Of a DNA stretch of 8,233 nucleotides, positions 5,922 through 8,233 are shown piece by piece (position 1 is the stretch's first letter; each line of letters begins with the position of its first letter). The notes under the pieces are model-generated. The model searched no databases, had not been told where the DNA came from, and saw only the letters and a program-made list of their open reading frames with translations. A program made the translations under genes and the position numbers. Origin of the DNA: CBIFVZ01 sp966185765 (GTDB lineage: Bacteria > Pseudomonadota > Gammaproteobacteria > Enterobacterales > Enterobacteriaceae). Location of the stretch: the NCBI GenBank assembly GCA_966185765.1, contig CBIFVZ010000120.1:1-8233 (forward strand). Reading direction: 5' to 3'.

Positions 5922-7355
5922 ATGTTTAAAAACGCATTTGCTAACCTGCAAAAGGTGGGTAAATCGCTGATGCTGCCGGTATCCGTACTGCCTATCGCAG
6001 GTATCCTGCTTGGCGTCGGTTCTGCAAACTTCAGCTGGCTGCCTGCGGTAGTCTCTCATGTCATGGCGGAAGCTGGCGGTTCAGTATTTGCCAACATGCC
6101 GCTGATTTTTGCTATTGGTGTCGCTCTGGGCTTTACCAATAACGACGGCGTTGCGGGTCTGGCATCGGTCGTGGCTTACGGCATCATGGTTAAAACGATG
6201 GCCGTGGTCGCACCGTTGGTTCTGCATCTTCCTGCGGAAGAAATTGCTGCTAAGCACCTTGCTGATACGGGTGTGCTTGGGGGTATTATTGCAGGTGCCA
6301 TCGCCGCTTATATGTTCAACCGCTTCTACCGTATTAAGCTCCCTGAATACCTGGGCTTCTTCGCGGGTAAGCGTTTTGTTCCGATTATCTCTGGTCTGAC
6401 CGCGATTGCTTTCGGCGTGGTGCTATCTTTCATTTGGCCGCCGATTGGTACTGCTATCCAGACCTTCTCCCAGTGGGCTGCTTACCAGAACCCGGTACTG
6501 GCATTTGGTATCTATGGCTTCATCGAACGCTGCCTGGTGCCGTTTGGTCTGCACCACATCTGGAACGTACCTTTCCAGATGCAGATTGGCGAATACGTGA
6601 ACGCAGCAGGCCAGGTTTTCCACGGCGATATCCCGCGCTACATGGCGGGTGACCCGACTGCGGGCAAACTGTCTGGCGGCTTCCTGTTCAAAATGTACGG
6701 CCTGCCGGCTGCGGCTATCGCAATCTGGCACTCCGCTAAGCCGGAAAACCGTGCAAAAGTGGGCGGCATCATGGTGTCTGCAGCACTGACCTCGTTCCTG
6801 ACCGGTATTACCGAGCCGATCGAGTTCTCCTTTATGTTCGTTGCGCCGATCCTGTACGTTATCCATGCCATTCTGGCTGGCCTGGCGTTCCCGATCTGTA
6901 TCCTGCTGGGTATGCGTGACGGTACCAGTTTCTCGCACGGCCTGATTGACTTCATCGTGCTCAGTGGTAACGGCAGCAAGCTGTGGCTGTTCCCGATTGT
7001 GGGTCTGTGCTACGCGGCGGTGTATTACACGGTGTTCCGTGTACTGATTAAAGTGCTGGATCTGAAAACCCCGGGTCGTGAAGATGCAACTGCAGACAGC
7101 ACCGCAGCGGCAACGGGCACGATGGCACCGGCGCTGATCGAAGCATTCGGCGGCAAAGAAAACATCACCAACCTGGATGCCTGTATCACTCGTCTGCGCG
7201 TAAGCGTTGCCGATGTGGCGAAAGTAGACCAGGCAGGTCTGAAATCACTTGGCGCTGCCGGTGTGGTTGTTGCGGGTTCAGGCGTTCAGGCTATCTTCGG
7301 CACTAAGTCCGATAACCTGAAAACTGAAATGGATGAATACATCCGCAATAACTAA
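5922..7355 (+). CDS. ptsG: PTS glucose-specific transporter subunit IICB
   Basis: PtsG takes up glucose through the inner membrane and phosphorylates it to glucose 6-phosphate, with phosphate passed from EIIA-Glc (Crr). The product has 477 residues, exactly the E. coli length. The membrane EIIC domain covers about residues 1-385, with many hydrophobic helices and the motifs FGLHHIWN (208-215) and GITEPIEF (295-302), the latter in the sugar-binding region. The linker contains LKTPGRE (381-387); a variable alanine- and threonine-rich stretch follows (about 388-401). The EIIB domain (about 402-477) carries the phosphorylated Cys421 in NLDACITRLR. The start is fixed by AGGAG upstream and by the family start MFKNAFANLQKVGKSL. 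Transcription should depend on CRP and be repressed by Mlc, and SgrS should control the mRNA. A strong terminator follows. The gene is nearly the same as in E. coli. Confidence 0.99.
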   Translation: MFKNAFANLQKVGKSLMLPVSVLPIAGILLGVGSANFSWLPAVVSHVMAEAGGSVFANMPLIFAIGVALGFTNNDGVAGLASVVAYGIMVKTMAVVAPLVLHLPAEEIAAKHLADTGVLGGIIAGAIAAYMFNRFYRIKLPEYLGFFAGKRFVPIISGLTAIAFGVVLSFIWPPIGTAIQTFSQWAAYQNPVLAFGIYGFIERCLVPFGLHHIWNVPFQMQIGEYVNAAGQVFHGDIPRYMAGDPTAGKLSGGFLFKMYGLPAAAIAIWHSAKPENRAKVGGIMVSAALTSFLTGITEPIEFSFMFVAPILYVIHAILAGLAFPICILLGMRDGTSFSHGLIDFIVLSGNGSKLWLFPIVGLCYAAVYYTVFRVLIKVLDLKTPGREDATADSTAAATGTMAPALIEAFGGKENITNLDACITRLRVSVADVAKVDQAGLKSLGAAGVVVAGSGVQAIFGTKSDNLKTEMDEYIRNN

Positions 7356-7372
7356 CCCATAATGGGGAGACG

Positions 7373-7400
7373 AAAAGGAGAGCTGAGGCTCTCCTTTTTT
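7373..7400 (+). terminator. Intrinsic terminator after ptsG
   Basis: An 11-bp perfect stem (7373-7383 with 7388-7398) with a four-base loop (tgag) runs into a T-run ending at 7400. It lies 17 bases after the ptsG stop. The A-run before and T-run after the stem mean it could also work on the minus strand. It marks the last recognisable core sequence in the window. Confidence 0.92.
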
Positions 7401-7709
7401 GTGTCTGCACGTTGGCGAACAGGCAACAGACAGGTTCTTCTATCCCGAGATATCTGTAGAGTAGTAAACGAAAATGATTAATTGGGGAATAACACATCTG
7501 AAATAGCATGGCTTTTCTTAAAGTAAATTAATAGCTTTTCTCAACCGTCGGTAAATAAGCGGATGCTTAAAATTGAACAGCGAGATATAGCACCCTTTTA
7601 TGGCCTGATAGTCCTGTTTCACGTTTAAAGCGCTGACTGCCTCTTCTATCCTGTAGAGTTAAACCGTATACATTACAATTTTAAAAAAAGCAGAAAAGGC
7701 TACCAGAAA
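7401..7709. other. AT-rich intergenic stretch with no intact gene
   Basis: No intact gene is visible on either strand. One frame on the minus strand stays open between 7518 and 7658 and reads like the end of a protein (listed separately). The nine-base word CTGTAGAGT occurs at 7454-7462 and 7651-7659, each followed within two bases by TAAAC. No tRNA, insertion-sequence end or integrase site was recognised. The base composition is clearly different from the core genes to the left. Confidence 0.6.
7518..7658 (-). pseudogene. Possible 3' remnant of an unknown gene
   Basis: On the minus strand a frame is open for 46 codons, between an in-frame TAA (7659-7661) and a TAA stop (7518-7520). It reads LYRIEEAVSALNVKQDYQ, then a stretch containing CYISLFNFKHPLIYRRLRKA near its end. 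The basic and hydrophobic mix with few rare residues looks like a real C-terminus rather than random translation, but it is short. A GTG at 7622-7620 could start a 34-residue peptide, with no good ribosome binding site. I do not recognise a family. It lies downstream of, and on the same strand as, the broken gene at 7710-8224. Chance remains a fair explanation. Confidence 0.25.
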
Positions 7710-8224
7710 TTATTTACAAAGCTGTGCACTGATTTCGTCAACAATCTCGTTAAATCGTTGGAAAGTCGGACTTTCTTTATTGAAAAGCGGCTCTTTGTGG
7801 CTATCTGTGTTTGTGATGAGGTTTAATGTAATATGAAGCGGCCTTTTTAATGAAATAGTCGCCTGCCCCAGGTTAACCAAATCATAGTCGTTATCAATTT
7901 GCTGATATATATCATCTGGTAGCGTATCTATATACAGATTGGGATTAGGTAGCTTTATAACCTCCCAGACTAATTTATATATCTCAAAGCGAAATAATTC
8001 ATTATTAACAGTGCTTTTAAAACCGTTGTTATATGCCTGAGCTAACTCTACGATGTCATAAAAATAATCATAATTAAATGGCCATCATTTTCCAGGTGGT
8101 GCGCTATGTCACCAATAAATTCCTGCTTTTTAAATGTATGATGTTCAAAGGATAAAACCTCCTGATCGGCAAATTGATATTCTTTAATATCATTTTTATA
8201 CTTTTCAAAAAAAATAACATGCAT
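7710..8224 (-). pseudogene. Unrecognised protein gene (about 171 residues) with a one-base frameshift
   Basis: On the minus strand an ATG at 8224 has AGGA five bases upstream (8233-8230) and begins MHVIFFEKYKNDIKEYQF. This frame ends after 58 residues at a TAG (8050-8048). The next frame is open from 8084 to a TAA at 7712-7710, about 121 codons, and reads on as protein: DIVELAQAYNNGFKSTVNNE, later YKLVWEVIKLPNPNLYID, ending EISAQLCK. The total of 515 bases is one short of 172 codons, so one lost base explains the break. It must lie between 8051 and 8084, where A and T runs occur. The restored protein would be small, soluble and rich in acidic and aromatic residues, with no signal peptide or membrane segment. 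Such features occur in immunity proteins of toxin systems, but I recognise no family and assign no function. The gene is AT-rich, unlike its neighbours, which suggests horizontal origin. A sequencing error is the main alternative to a true mutation. Confidence 0.65.
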
Positions 8225-8233
8225 AGTCTTCCT
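8225..8233 (-). promoter_or_regulatory. Ribosome binding site of the broken minus-strand gene
   Basis: On the minus strand AGGAAG precedes the ATG at 8224 with good spacing. It supports 8224 as the real start and suggests that the gene was once expressed. Any promoter lies outside the window. Confidence 0.55.

Noticed and set aside
6423..6938. A 171-codon minus-strand frame inside ptsG
   Set aside because: It is a shadow of the ptsG codons; its length agrees with the broken gene only by chance and the sequences are unrelated.
7303..7509. A 68-codon minus-strand frame across the ptsG terminator
   Set aside because: It covers the end of ptsG and the terminator hairpin, has an odd composition and no ribosome binding site; it is treated as chance.
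8051..8084. Programmed -1 frameshifting in the minus-strand gene
   Set aside because: No X XXY YYZ heptamer lies in the zero frame and no clear downstream stimulatory hairpin was seen; a lost base is simpler.
7401..8233. Insertion sequence, CRISPR array, tRNA or phage attachment site
   Set aside because: No terminal inverted repeats, regular spaced repeats, cloverleaf or transposase or integrase motifs were found.

Overview
The window is a piece of chromosome from a member of the Enterobacterales, most likely Enterobacteriaceae. Seven core genes follow the order known from Escherichia coli (fabF, pabC, mltG/yceG, tmk, holB, ycfH, ptsG). Protein lengths match the E. coli proteins closely, and so does the ptsG control region. 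FabF and PtsG look nearly identical to the E. coli proteins as I remember them, while PabC and HolB have diverged clearly. I read this as a relative of E. coli rather than E. coli itself; the genus cannot be fixed by eye.

Positions 1-4819 hold a compact plus-strand cluster. fabF (fatty-acid elongation) begins at the last base of its start codon and ends in a strong hairpin terminator. Then come pabC (folate), mltG (peptidoglycan chain termination), tmk (dTMP kinase) and holB (DNA polymerase III delta prime). ycfH (TatD-family metal hydrolase, 4830-5624) closes the cluster. From mltG to holB the genes overlap, which suggests translational coupling. The functions link lipid, folate, wall and DNA synthesis, all growth-related housekeeping.

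Positions 5625-5921 are the ptsG control region. It holds an upstream Mlc-like operator right after the ycfH stop, a hairpin that probably ends the ycfH transcript, a CRP-like site, a P1-type -10 element, and a second Mlc-like operator across the expected transcription start. The leader carries a short hairpin and a conserved SgrS small-RNA pairing sequence over the ribosome binding site. ptsG (5922-7355) encodes the glucose-specific PTS transporter EIICB and ends in a strong terminator.

After about 7402 the sequence changes character and becomes visibly AT-rich with no intact gene. In E. coli ptsG is followed by fhuE, which is not seen here. The minus strand carries a gene for an unrecognised protein of about 171 residues, broken by a single-base frameshift (7710-8224). 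Beyond its stop lies a short open stretch (7518-7658) that may be the 3' remnant of another gene. This looks like a small accessory insertion at the ptsG 3' flank. I found no complete new system, but the broken gene is the main item worth following.
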